NCBI GenBank assembly: GCA_903934285.1
Contig: CAIZNN010000063.1
Span: 1 to 59,181 of the forward strand
DNA from: Akkermansiaceae bacterium
GTDB lineage: Bacteria > Verrucomicrobiota > Verrucomicrobiia > Verrucomicrobiales > Akkermansiaceae
Length of the DNA stretch: 59,181 nt
Reading direction: 5' to 3'
In this document: piece after piece, positions 50,594-59,057 of the stretch
Position numbering within the stretch: position 1 is the stretch's first letter
Layout: the number at the start of each line of letters is the position of its first letter
The notes under the pieces: generated by a model
What the model was told of the DNA's origin: nothing
The model's database searches: none
Seen by the model: only the letters and a program-made list of their open reading frames with translations
Position numbers and translations under genes: made by a program

Positions 50594-50865
50594 TAGGATC
50601 GGGCAGGGGTGATGCCTAGTTTGGTTAGATCGTGCTCTTCCTGCGCCAGGTCGGCCGTCCGCCGCAGTTCCTCCCAGCTACGGCGATCGGGTGAGTCGGC
50701 AGCATAGGTCCGGAACGCATGGGGAGTGGCGGATTCGTGGAGCTGCTTTTCCAAGCGCAAACGGAGGCCTTCTTCAAGAAAACGCGTCAAACTCATGCCT
50801 GCCCGTGCGGCCTCGGCCTTCGCCTCCCGATAGAGGCGGTCGTCAATGCGAAGGGTCGTTTGCAT
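50593..50865 (-). CDS. vapB: VapB-type antitoxin
   Basis: A 90-residue protein. Residues 1-45 are a ribbon-helix-helix DNA-binding domain (TTLRIDDRLYREAKAEAARA then GMSLTRFLEEGLRLRLE). Residues 50-90 form a charged tail (SWEELRRTADLAQEEHDLTK) that should wrap around the toxin. It would bind the palindrome in its own promoter and neutralise VapC. The ATG has no Shine-Dalgarno sequence, and the promoter places the transcription start near the ATG. Confidence 0.88.
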   Translation of the reverse strand: MQTTLRIDDRLYREAKAEAARAGMSLTRFLEEGLRLRLEKQLHESATPHAFRTYAADSPDRRSWEELRRTADLAQEEHDLTKLGITPARS

Positions 50866-50870
50866 GGAAG

Positions 50871-50899
50871 AAAACTATCTTCTGACAGCTTTCTGTCAA
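50871..50899 (-). promoter_or_regulatory. vapBC promoter, probably leaderless
   Basis: On the minus strand TTGACA (50899-50894) is followed after 17 bp by AGTTTT (50876-50871), a weak -10 element. The start would fall within a few bases of the vapB ATG at 50865. Confidence 0.5.
50883..50898. promoter_or_regulatory. Candidate VapB operator palindrome
   Basis: TGACAG-CTTT-CTGTCA is a perfect 6-bp inverted repeat overlapping the -35 hexamer and spacer of vapBC, the position expected for autorepression by an RHH antitoxin. Confidence 0.65.
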
Positions 50900-50966
50900 G
50901 CGTGAAGTGGCAGCGGGTCAGCAAAATCGGGCTTGCAGATGCGGGGCAAAGCCTGGAGCATGGGGC

Positions 50967-51266
50967 ATGGATCACCACGTCTATTTTTGGTTGAAGGAGG
51001 AATGCAAGAGTGCGGCGGACCGTGCGGTGTTTGAGCAGGGGCTGACCTCGTTGTTTGACATTGAGTTGGTGGGCGGCGGCCGCTGGGCGGTGCCGGCACC
51101 GGTGCAGCCGCGCCCGGTCATTGATCAATCGTGGGACTATGCCGTGACGATGCGCTTCGCCAGCATGGCCGACCACGATGCCTATCAAGAACACCGGCAC
51201 CACCTCGCCTTCATCGACACGTTCAAAGCGTGGTGGGCCAAGGTGCTGGTGATGGACTTGGCATGA
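50967..51266 (+). CDS. Dabb (stress-responsive A/B barrel) domain protein
   Basis: A 99-residue protein starting at the ATG at 50967 (MDHHVYFWLKEECKSAADRA). The pattern HHVYFWLK, a central AVTMRFASMADHDAYQEHRH, and FIDTFKAWWAKVLVMDLA fits the ferredoxin-like Dabb fold, which is dimeric. Members include olivetolic acid cyclase-like proteins and stress-responsive proteins, and most have no known activity. GGAG lies about 9 nt before the start. Only 33 bp separate it from ygiQ, so they may share a transcript. Confidence 0.75.
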   Translation: MDHHVYFWLKEECKSAADRAVFEQGLTSLFDIELVGGGRWAVPAPVQPRPVIDQSWDYAVTMRFASMADHDAYQEHRHHLAFIDTFKAWWAKVLVMDLA

Positions 51267-51299
51267 GCCGGTTGCCGGCACTTCCCCCGAGTTGATCCG

Positions 51300-53066
51300 A
51301 TGTCCGGAAAACCCACACCCAAGGTGGCGCCGTCCGCGGCGTTTTTGCCGATGTCGCGGGCCGGCATGGACGCGCGCGGGTGGCGGCAACTCGATGTGCT
51401 GCTCATCACCGGCGATGCCTATGTGGATCATCCGTCGTTTGGCGCGGCGATGATCGGCCGGGTGTTAGAGGCGGATGGCTTGCGCGTCGGCATCGTCGCC
51501 CAGCCGGATTGGAAACAGCCGGAGGCACTCCGGGTCATGGGCGCGCCGCGCTTGTTTGTCGGGGTCACGGCGGGCAATCTCGATTCGATGGTGTCGAATT
51601 ACACCGTGGCGCGGCACAAGCGCAAGCTCGATGTGTACAGCGCCGGCGGCGTGCCGGGGCGGCGGCCGAATCACGCGGCGGTGGTGTATGCCCAATTGTC
51701 GCGCCGGGCGTTTCCCGGCGTGCCGGTGGTGCTCGGCGGCATGGAGGCGAGCATGCGGCGGGTGGCCCACTACGACTATTGGGAGGACAAGCTGCGGCCG
51801 TCCATTCTCAGCGATTCCAAGGCGGATATTGTGGTCTATGGCATGGGCGAGCGCGCGGTGCGCGAGATCGCCAGGCGCCTGCGCGACGGGGTGGGGGACT
51901 TGGGCGGCATTCCGGGCACGGCGGTTTTGTTAGGCGCGAAGGCAACCGCGGCGGCGGATTTTTCCGGCTGCCTCGTGCTGCCGTCGTGGGAGGAGCTGCA
52001 GGCGGATGTTAGATTGTTGCTGGCTCTGACCAAAGTGACCGAGGCGCAACAGACGCCATACTGCGGCAAGCGGCTGGTGCAGATGCACGGCACGCGGGCG
52101 GTGGTGATGGAAGCGCCGGCATTGCCGGTGGATGGGCCGGAGTTGGATGAGCTGCATGAATATCCATTCCAGCGTGCGGCGCACCCGTCCTATCAGGATC
52201 CGGTGCCGGGCTTTGCCACCATCAAGGACGCGGTGATCGTGTCGCGCGGGTGTGCGGGGGGCTGCACGTTTTGCGGGCTGGGCCTGCATCAGGGGAAGTT
52301 TCTATCAAGCCGCAGCGTGGAGTCGGTGTTGCGGGAGGTGCGCCGCTTAGGCGAGCTGCCATCGTTCCGCGGCACGGTGTCCGACCTGGGCGGGCCGACG
52401 GCGAACTTGTTTGGCGCGAGGAATGGTCACGTGGCGGCGTGCCGGGGTTGCCATCGGCCGAGTTGTTTGTGGCCGGGCATCTGCCCGCATTTTGAGATCA
52501 ACGAGCAGCCGGGCCTGGAGATGTTGCGCGGGGCGCGCGGGGTGCCCGGGGTGAAGCATGTGTTTGTGCAGAGCGGGATCCGGATGGATGTGGCCTTGCG
52601 CACCCCGGAGTATCTGCGCGAATTGGTGCAACACCATGTCTCGGGACACATGAAGGTGGCGCCCGAACACCTGCATCCAGACGTGCTGCGGCGGATGCGC
52701 AAACCCGCCGCGGATTTCCCCGCGTTCATGGACAAATTCGCCGAACTCAGCGCCGCTGTCGGCAAGCAACAATATCTGGTGCCGTATTTCATCTCCAGTT
52801 TCCCCGGTTGCACCGAAACGGAAATGGGCGTGGTCGAGCAGTTCCTCAAACAACAGCACTGGAATCTCCAACAGGTGCAGGATTTTATCCCGCTGCCCAT
52901 GACCGCCTCCACCGCCATGTATGTCACCGGCCTGGATATCAACACCGGCAAGCCGATCCCGGTGGTCCGCAACGCCGGCGAGCGGGAAAAACAAAAAAAC
53001 ATGCTGCGGCCGAACCCGCCCGCCACGGGGCGAAACGCCGGACCGGCTTTGGATGCGGTGGATTGA
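51300..53066 (+). CDS. ygiQ: YgiQ-family radical SAM protein
   Basis: A 588-residue protein. An N-terminal cobalamin-type/DUF3362-associated fold (LDVLLITGDAYVDHPSFGAA; VVLGGMEASMRRVAHYDYWE) is followed by a radical SAM core whose cluster ligands are C318, C322 and C325 (CAGGCTFC, pattern CxxxCxxC). Further landmarks are GGPTANLFG, a cysteine-rich segment CRGCHRPSCLWPGICPHFE, and the YgiQ C-terminal motif YLVPYFISSFPGCTETEMG ahead of DFIPLPMTAST. YgiQ proteins are widespread but their reaction is unknown. It appears complete. No Shine-Dalgarno sequence. Confidence 0.92.
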   Translation: MSGKPTPKVAPSAAFLPMSRAGMDARGWRQLDVLLITGDAYVDHPSFGAAMIGRVLEADGLRVGIVAQPDWKQPEALRVMGAPRLFVGVTAGNLDSMVSNYTVARHKRKLDVYSAGGVPGRRPNHAAVVYAQLSRRAFPGVPVVLGGMEASMRRVAHYDYWEDKLRPSILSDSKADIVVYGMGERAVREIARRLRDGVGDLGGIPGTAVLLGAKATAAADFSGCLVLPSWEELQADVRLLLALTKVTEAQQTPYCGKRLVQMHGTRAVVMEAPALPVDGPELDELHEYPFQRAAHPSYQDPVPGFATIKDAVIVSRGCAGGCTFCGLGLHQGKFLSSRSVESVLREVRRLGELPSFRGTVSDLGGPTANLFGARNGHVAACRGCHRPSCLWPGICPHFEINEQPGLEMLRGARGVPGVKHVFVQSGIRMDVALRTPEYLRELVQHHVSGHMKVAPEHLHPDVLRRMRKPAADFPAFMDKFAELSAAVGKQQYLVPYFISSFPGCTETEMGVVEQFLKQQHWNLQQVQDFIPLPMTASTAMYVTGLDINTGKPIPVVRNAGEREKQKNMLRPNPPATGRNAGPALDAVD

Positions 53067-53357
53067 TATCGTCAGCCCAAAGAGGCGCTCGATGATGGCC
53101 GATTGATGATTGATGATCGGGCGGCCTATGGCGGCCTGTCTCGCGCCGCTCGGCCGGGGCTTCGGCGGGCCTGGAGACCTTGAAACACCGAATGTGTTGT
53201 TGTTAGGTCAGATTTCTTCGTCTTGCGTCTTGCGTCTAGGGTCTTGGGGTCTGAGGCGCAGCCTCGCTAGTCGAACCGCGCGCCGAACACCCGGGATGCA
53301 ACACCAAGAAGTTGACCTGACGACAACACCCCGCCGGTTGCAAGGGCTCCGGTTCGC
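53067..53357. other. Convergent intergenic region without a gene
   Basis: Between the ygiQ stop and the end of the minus-strand thioredoxin-like gene. It contains short direct repeats (ATTGATG twice near 53104; TCTTGCG twice near 53221). No strong terminator hairpin with a T-run was seen. Confidence 0.5.
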
Positions 53358-54359
53358 CTACTTGGCGCCGGCCTTGGCAGCGGCGTCTTGCTCTAACTTC
53401 TTTTTCTGGCTGGTGGCCTGGTTTTTGACGTTGGTGGCGCCGCCGGCCAGCGCGCTGGCGGGGTCGAGGGCGATGATTTCGTCCATCAGCTTGATGACAG
53501 GATCGCAATCGGCAGCCGATGAGGTGTTGAAGCGTTCCAGCTTGAGCATCTGGATTTCCTGGGCGGCCACGCCGTTGAGTTTGTTGTCGGCGATGTAGGT
53601 GTCCACCAGCTTGAAGGCCGCCGCCCGGTCGGTGTCCTTGATGGCCTCGCGCAGATTGACCAGCTTGGCTTTGGCCGCGTAATTCTTTTTGGCGATGCCG
53701 GTGGTGTCCTGCGGATCGAGCGCCTGGATTTCGGCCACCATGGTCAGGTAATTGCGTGTGACCAGGTCGTCGTCGATGGTGGCGAGGCCATCGGCGAGGG
53801 CTTGGGCCTTGGCCACCCCGCTGGCGATTTTCGCCTTGTTCCAGGCGGCGTCGCGTTTGTCGCGGATCGAGGTTCTCAGCTCGGCCAGATGTTTCAGATA
53901 GGCCGGCGCGCCGCCCTTCAGGTAGCCGGTCTTGGCGTAGGGCCGCGCCTTGCTGTCGAGGAGCACGATGGTGGGGAAACTGGTCAGCCCGTATTGCCGG
54001 CGCAGCGCCACGTTTTGGTTTCTAACGACCTCGGGGATCTGCTGCCAATTTTTCGGGAAGTCACATTTCACCAGCACCAGGTTGCTCTTGGCGAAATCCT
54101 GGAACTCCGCCTGGCTGAACACCTCGCGCTCGAGGGTGACGCACCAGCCGCACCAGTCCGAGCCGGTGAAATTGACCAGGATCTCCTTGTTGTCCTTGGC
54201 CGCCTGTTCCCGGGCCGCCGCGAAATCGGTTAGCCACGGGGCGTCCGCAGCGCGGGCCGCGCCGACCAGGGCATCGGTCCCGGCCAGGACGGCCATGGTT
54301 GCCATCAGGGCGAAGCGTTGCATTCTCATTGTGGTTGCCAGATGCATGGATGAATTCAT
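53358..54359 (-). CDS. Exported thioredoxin-like protein
   Basis: A 333-residue protein with a signal sequence (RFALMATMAVLAGTDALVGA) and a thioredoxin fold at about residues 40-160. The redox motif C70-G-W-C73 lies in VNFTGSDWCGWCVTLE, and cis-Pro is in YGLTSFPTIVLLD. The rest is helical with a Lys/Ala/Gln-rich tail, typical of verrucomicrobial and planctomycetal DsbD-gamma-like proteins. It probably reduces or isomerises disulfides in the periplasm. It lies 19 bp downstream of the S1C protease gene on the same strand, so they form an operon. Confidence 0.85.
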   Translation of the reverse strand: MNSSMHLATTMRMQRFALMATMAVLAGTDALVGAARAADAPWLTDFAAAREQAAKDNKEILVNFTGSDWCGWCVTLEREVFSQAEFQDFAKSNLVLVKCDFPKNWQQIPEVVRNQNVALRRQYGLTSFPTIVLLDSKARPYAKTGYLKGGAPAYLKHLAELRTSIRDKRDAAWNKAKIASGVAKAQALADGLATIDDDLVTRNYLTMVAEIQALDPQDTTGIAKKNYAAKAKLVNLREAIKDTDRAAAFKLVDTYIADNKLNGVAAQEIQMLKLERFNTSSAADCDPVIKLMDEIIALDPASALAGGATNVKNQATSQKKKLEQDAAAKAGAK

Positions 54360-54378
54360 TTTTTTTGGGGGGGTGGGG

Positions 54379-55551
54379 TTATTTAGGGGATTCGATCAGG
54401 CGGCGGATCGACTGCACCGGGATGCATTGCCGGAACACCATGCCCTTGCCATTTTGCACAATGGTGGAAACGATGCCCGCCACCGAGCCATCCGGCGCAA
54501 ACGCCGGCCCGCCACTCGAGCCGGGCATGAACTCGGCGCTCACCTCCATATACACCCGCTCTTCGCCGGCATACATCGCCCGGCTGTAGCGGCAGATGCC
54601 CCCGTCGGTCAGAAACCAGAAACGTTGGTCGGGATGGGCGATGATGCTCACCGGCGTGCCGACCGGCTCGCCGCGCGAGAGCGCCGCGTGCGGCAGGTTG
54701 TCGGCATCGATGCGCACGATTGCAAGGTCGTTGGCGCGGTCCGCTGCCAGCACTTCGCGCACCGCCACGACGCGGCCATCGGCCAGCATGGCACCGATCA
54801 GATCAGTCAGATCGGCTTGCTCGGTCACCACGTGGTAGTTGGTCACCACGATGCCGCCGGCGCCGATGATCACGCCGGTGGCGGGTATAATCTGCGACAT
54901 TTTACCCAATTTGGCCATGATCACCACGGCGGGCTTGCATTGCTGATAGATTTGGGCCGGGGTCAAGGATTGGGCGGGCGCGGCGGGCAACGCCAGTGTG
55001 CAGCGGCTGCGCTGCAACTGTGTCATGAGTTCGGGAATCGGGGTGAAGCGCTGCTGGCGGCGCAGCTCGATGAGTTGCGCCAGCAGCCGCGCCTTGATCG
55101 CCGGGTCGTTGACCACCTCGGCGCTGAAATCGCTGAAGTCCGTCGGCGCTTGGTAGCCGCTGCCTTCGGCGAACGACGTCTGCTTGAGTCGGGTGTAGGC
55201 GGCCGGGACCCTGAGCTTGAGCCCCTTGGTCCGCTCCCGGTTGAGCGGAATCGTGATTTGGCCGGTCCAAAGCACGGATACCTCCTGTGTCCCACCGTCC
55301 CACAGCGCGGTGACTTTGGCATTGACGAGGCAGGTGTCATTGGCGTCGCGCACGATCATTTCGAGCGGCACGTCGGGCAAGCCCGTCTTCATCGCCGTGT
55401 CGACCAGTTCTGCCAAGCGCTCGGCGCTGATGCCCGTGGCCTGGCTGAAATCAATCTCATGGGTCGGCGGTTCCTCCGCCACACCCACCCCGGCGGAAAA
55501 TAACAGCGTCAGACAACAGGCAAGAAAAAACGATCTAACAGAGGTGTGCAT
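54379..55551 (-). CDS. Exported trypsin-like (S1C) serine protease
   Basis: From the ATG at 55551 the protein has 390 residues with a signal peptide (SFFLACCLTLLFSAGVGVA). Residues 30-200 are an extra N-terminal domain with no clear homology. Residues about 200-385 form a trypsin-like fold with H240 (TNYHVV), D275 (ANDLAIV) and S346 (PGSSGGPA). No PDZ domain follows, unlike the HtrA-type gene at 48622. It likely acts in the periplasm with the thioredoxin-like protein encoded next to it. An upstream in-frame ATG at 55623 would add a Pro-rich stretch without signal-peptide character. Confidence 0.82.
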   Translation of the reverse strand: MHTSVRSFFLACCLTLLFSAGVGVAEEPPTHEIDFSQATGISAERLAELVDTAMKTGLPDVPLEMIVRDANDTCLVNAKVTALWDGGTQEVSVLWTGQITIPLNRERTKGLKLRVPAAYTRLKQTSFAEGSGYQAPTDFSDFSAEVVNDPAIKARLLAQLIELRRQQRFTPIPELMTQLQRSRCTLALPAAPAQSLTPAQIYQQCKPAVVIMAKLGKMSQIIPATGVIIGAGGIVVTNYHVVTEQADLTDLIGAMLADGRVVAVREVLAADRANDLAIVRIDADNLPHAALSRGEPVGTPVSIIAHPDQRFWFLTDGGICRYSRAMYAGEERVYMEVSAEFMPGSSGGPAFAPDGSVAGIVSTIVQNGKGMVFRQCIPVQSIRRLIESPK

Positions 55552-55740
55552 GGCGGGGGCGGGCGGGGGCGGGGGCTTGAGGGCCGGCGACTCGGGGAGT
55601 GGCTCGCGGCGCGGTGGCGGCATGAGGACCGCCTGGCGCGACCATAACCGGCCGCAGTCCGAGTGCCAGCCCTTAATTGTGAAAATTGATTGACTGTTTC
55701 GCGTAGCCCAGCTGGCCTCAAATCCCCCCTGCCGGGCGAA

Positions 55741-57165
55741 CTAGCCGGGCGGGGTCAAGCCGGCGGATGGCGCGGGGCGGGGCGGGCCGAATCCGTCGCG
55801 GTAGTCGCGGTGCACGAGCGTCTGGGTGGCCAGCGGATGGTTGGTGAAGGCGAGCTTGGCTTTGTCCCAGAGCAATTGCTGGCCGGGAAAACGGCTGGCC
55901 TTGACTGCCAGCAACACCGGTTCGGTGATGCGGACGGCGTCCTTGAACGGGGTGAGAAGCGCGGTTTTTTTGCCGATGCAATTGTCGACCCAGGCGTGCC
56001 AATGGTTGAGCGGCTCAAACTCCGGCAGCCCGGGTAGCTGCAGCCCCTCCTCCATCTTGCCATCCCGCCAGATCCTGAGCCGGCCCTCGACTTCGAGGGT
56101 CAGCGTGCCGTGTTCGCACACGACGACGGTCATGGTGTTGTCGGCGATGGCTTCGGGTAGCCGCAGTTGCTGCGGGCTCGGCCGCTGGTTCGAGTCGTAG
56201 AGGTGGATCGGAAAGGTCTGGCCGGCGAACCGGGCGGAGTTCACCTGATAGATGACGGTCGATTTGCATGGGTTGACATGGAAATACTTGCCGGCGGGCT
56301 CCGCGCAAGTGGTGCTGACCGCCACCGGCGAGCTCAATTCGTCGTAGGCCAGCAAGATCACGTCGAGCACGTGGCAGCCCCAGTCGCCGAGCCCATTGCC
56401 GCCGAAGTCCCACCACGAGCGCCATCGTAGCGGCACCAACAGCTCATGATAGGGCATTGCGGCGCAGGGGCCCAGCCACAAGTCCCAGGCGAGATGTGGT
56501 GGCACCACCGGGTTTGGGCGGAGGATCTTCTGGTGATTGAAATATTCGTTCACATTGGGCGAATTGAACCAGCAGTACGCTTCGATGGCCTTGCCGAGTT
56601 GCCCGTGGCGGAGGATTTCCACGGCGGCGCGGCGGCCGGGTTTGGCCATGCGTTGGTTGCCGAGTTGAGTGACGAGGTGCGGCTTGGCTTGGAGCGCTTG
56701 CTCGACCATCACGAGTTCGGCGAGTTGATGGACCAAGGGTTTTTGGCCGTAGACGTGTTTGTCGTGGGCCAGCGCGGTAAGCAGGATGGGGGCGTGCGAG
56801 TGGTCGGGCACCGCGACTATGACGGCATCGAACTTACCGGCGTGCGTGGCGAAGGCGTCGCGGTAATCGCGGCAGGTGAATGCGTGTGGATGGTCCGTGG
56901 CGGCTTGCGCGAGGGCGTTCGCGTCCACGTCGCACAGCCCGCTGATCTCCACCGCGGGATGGCTGGCAACATTGAGTCGGTCGGCAATGCCAATGGCACC
57001 GACCACGCCAATGGACAGGACGCGCAGCTTGCCATTGGGCGAGGCGGCAGCGCCACGCGAGCTGCCCAGGCTGGCCAGGCTGGCCAGGCCCACGCCGGCG
57101 GTGGCGGTGGCGGTGGCGTGGAGGAATTGGCGGCGATTCAGGGCGGGGTTGGCGGCAGGTTTCAT
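55741..57165 (-). CDS. Tat-exported Gfo/Idh/MocA oxidoreductase, second copy
   Basis: A 474-residue paralogue of the protein at 39264-40634, with a twin-arginine signal (NRRQFLHATATATAGVGLAS). The Rossmann region reads VLSIGVVGAIGIADRLNVAS and is followed by LCDVDANAL, VPDHSHAPILLTAL and GQKPLVHQ. The C-terminal domain includes RWRSWWDFGGNGLGDWGCHV and the shared end motif TLVHRDYRDGFGPP. The two copies agree along most of their length, differing chiefly in the variable loop YCWFNSPNVNEYFNHQ. Presumed NAD(P)-dependent sugar dehydrogenase or glycosidase acting in the periplasm. Divergent from the RAYT gene. Confidence 0.85.
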   Translation of the reverse strand: MKPAANPALNRRQFLHATATATAGVGLASLASLGSSRGAAASPNGKLRVLSIGVVGAIGIADRLNVASHPAVEISGLCDVDANALAQAATDHPHAFTCRDYRDAFATHAGKFDAVIVAVPDHSHAPILLTALAHDKHVYGQKPLVHQLAELVMVEQALQAKPHLVTQLGNQRMAKPGRRAAVEILRHGQLGKAIEAYCWFNSPNVNEYFNHQKILRPNPVVPPHLAWDLWLGPCAAMPYHELLVPLRWRSWWDFGGNGLGDWGCHVLDVILLAYDELSSPVAVSTTCAEPAGKYFHVNPCKSTVIYQVNSARFAGQTFPIHLYDSNQRPSPQQLRLPEAIADNTMTVVVCEHGTLTLEVEGRLRIWRDGKMEEGLQLPGLPEFEPLNHWHAWVDNCIGKKTALLTPFKDAVRITEPVLLAVKASRFPGQQLLWDKAKLAFTNHPLATQTLVHRDYRDGFGPPRPAPSAGLTPPG

Positions 57166-57378
57166 GGAGGGGGGGACATGCGGCCATCACTCCGGACGTC
57201 CAGCCGCATTGTAGGCCCAGCCGGCACGCTTGTCATTGCCCGCTTGTGTGAAATGGGTTTTTTTTGCCCGCCGTCCACCCGGCACGGCAAGCGGCGATTT
57301 GGCGACCTGGCCGGCGTTAAACATAATGCCAGCCATTTTCTAATTGACAGCTACGGCTGGATCCGGTTTCCTTACTAA
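57166..57378. other. Divergent intergenic region with an inverted repeat at its right edge
   Basis: Lies between the oxidoreductase start and the RAYT start. TTGACA at 57344-57349 could be a -35 element for RAYT, but no good -10 follows. GATCCGG (57360-57366) pairs with CCGGATC (57388-57394) across the RAYT start codon. Confidence 0.5.
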
Positions 57379-58713
57379 ATGAAAACGCCGGATCGTTGGT
57401 TGGGAGTGCTGGATTCCGGGTCTGATAGCAGGTCTGGTGGCGGCGGGACGAGGAGGCGTGGCGCGGCGGCGCTGGCGGCGGGCAGGAAGGCGGAGGTGGA
57501 GGCGGAGGCGGGCGAAGCGGCGGCAGTGGTGGCGGTGGTGGAGGGAATGGATGCGCCGATGGCACCCAAGCCACGAGTGGTCTCGCCCTTGGAGCGGATT
57601 GAATTGCCGACGGGAGCCAGCCTTGGCCGGGTGTTCGCACGGGGCTGGAAGGGCGGGCGCCAGCGGATCGTGCTGAGTGCGGCGGAAGGGGCTAGCTATC
57701 ACATCATGAGCCGCACTGCGGGCGGCGAACGCTTGCTCGGGGAGACAGAGAAAGAAGCTCTGCGCCGCCTGATGTGGCGGTTGGCGCGCTTCGCCGGGGT
57801 GGAAATTCACACCTATGCGGTCATGGACAACCATTTTCATATCCTCGCGCGGGTGCCGGCCCACGACGAGTTCGTGGCGCAATTCGCCGGCCCGGGCGGC
57901 GAGGAACGCTTGCTCGACCACCTGCTCCTGCTGTATTCGCGACACTATGTGGCGGCGTTGCGTGCGGAGTTGGCAGACCTGCGGAAACGCGGGATGCCGG
58001 AGGAGGCGGACGCGCTCATCGCGGGCTATCTGCGGCGGATGTGCAATCTGCCGGTGTTTGTGAAGGAACTGAAGGAGAGGTTCTCGCACTGGTACAACAG
58101 GCACCGGGGTCGGCGCGGGACGCTGTGGATGGAACGCTTTAAAAGCGTGCTGGTGGAGGACGGCGAGGCGCTGCGCACGATGGCCGCCTACATCGACCTC
58201 AACCCGGTGCGGGCAGGGATGGTGAAAGACCCGAAGGATTACCGGTGGTGCGGCTACGGCGAAGCGATGGGCGGCGGCAAGGCAGCCCGCCTCGGGCTGT
58301 GCCAGGTGGCCGGTCACGGCGAGCGCGGCGAGACGGCTTGGAACACCCCCGCCACCGCCAAAGGCATGAGCGCAGCGGAAGTGTACCGGTGTTGGTTGTT
58401 TGAGGATGGGAAGACCCGCGAGACGCGCCAGACCCGCGGGGACAAGGCAACCAGGGGCGGGTTTGCCACCGAGGTTGCGGAGGTGGAGAAAAAGCGGAAG
58501 GGGAAATTGAGCCGCGCCGCGTTGTTGCGCTGCCGGGTGCGGTATTTTTCCGACGGGTTGGTGCTGGGCACGAAATCGTATGTGGACGGGGTGTTTGAGG
58601 CCTATCGCGGGCATTTCGGGCCGAAGCGAACGAGCGGCGCGCGAGCCCTGCCCGAAGACGCCCAAGGCAGCCTGTTCACCGCACGCCAGTTGTCAGTGAG
58701 AACGGTGGGGTGA
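57379..58713 (+). CDS. REP-associated tyrosine transposase (RAYT, IS200/IS605-like)
   Basis: A 444-residue protein. After a low-complexity N-terminus (residues 1-85) comes a Y1-transposase core: SYHIMSRTAGGERLLGE, the HUH motif H152-F-H154 in MDNHFHILARVP, and the catalytic Y239 in SHWYNRHRGRRGTLWMERFK. AAYIDLNPVRAGMV and DPKDYRWCGYGEA are hallmarks of RAYTs. The C-terminal ~120 residues (AEVEKKRKGKLSRAALLRCR, YFSDGLVLGTKSYVDGVFE) match the extended verrucomicrobial type. RAYTs are single-copy domesticated relatives of IS200 transposases that mobilise REP palindromes. Its own start is flanked by an inverted repeat and a hairpin lies downstream. Confidence 0.9.
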   Translation: MKTPDRWLGVLDSGSDSRSGGGGTRRRGAAALAAGRKAEVEAEAGEAAAVVAVVEGMDAPMAPKPRVVSPLERIELPTGASLGRVFARGWKGGRQRIVLSAAEGASYHIMSRTAGGERLLGETEKEALRRLMWRLARFAGVEIHTYAVMDNHFHILARVPAHDEFVAQFAGPGGEERLLDHLLLLYSRHYVAALRAELADLRKRGMPEEADALIAGYLRRMCNLPVFVKELKERFSHWYNRHRGRRGTLWMERFKSVLVEDGEALRTMAAYIDLNPVRAGMVKDPKDYRWCGYGEAMGGGKAARLGLCQVAGHGERGETAWNTPATAKGMSAAEVYRCWLFEDGKTRETRQTRGDKATRGGFATEVAEVEKKRKGKLSRAALLRCRVRYFSDGLVLGTKSYVDGVFEAYRGHFGPKRTSGARALPEDAQGSLFTARQLSVRTVG

Positions 58714-59057
58714 TGACCTCAGAACTCGGCAAACGACCTCCGAAGAGCCACTGAGTCGAGCGACTTCAGGGAATTCAACTGGCTTGACAGCGTGGCTGTT
58801 TTGAGGTCGGGCACTGGGTTCGGGTCCTGATGTTCAAGCACGGCGATTGGCTGATTAAGCCAATCGCCCCGGCCCTGCCGTCCGCGGCATAGGCCCCGCC
58901 CCACCGGTAATAAATATATATACAAAATCTCACTTTAGGACTTGACGGCCGCGGCGCAATCCGGCAATTGGTGGAGTGTCTGCTAGATCTGAGTCTAGTC
59001 GACCATCCTGTCATCATCTAACATCCCAACCCATCCCAATCCAACCCAAGCCAACCG
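58714..59057. other. Intergenic region with hairpin and AT-rich promoter-like stretch
   Basis: No gene. It contains the 11-bp hairpin at 58842-58868, a TA-rich tract at 58905-58930 that could be a promoter for the last gene, and a small inverted repeat CTAGA...TCTAG (58983-58998). A C/A-rich leader precedes the ATG at 59058. Confidence 0.6.
58842..58868. terminator. Perfect 11-bp hairpin downstream of RAYT
   Basis: GGCGATTGGCT, a GATTA loop, and AGCCAATCGCC form a perfect 11-bp stem. No T-run follows, so it is either a factor-dependent terminator or a REP-like palindrome associated with the upstream RAYT gene. Confidence 0.55.

Noticed and set aside
53950-55503. 517-codon plus-strand open frame opposite the thioredoxin and S1C genes
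   Set aside because: It spans two well-supported minus-strand genes and its translation is compositionally biased with no motif.
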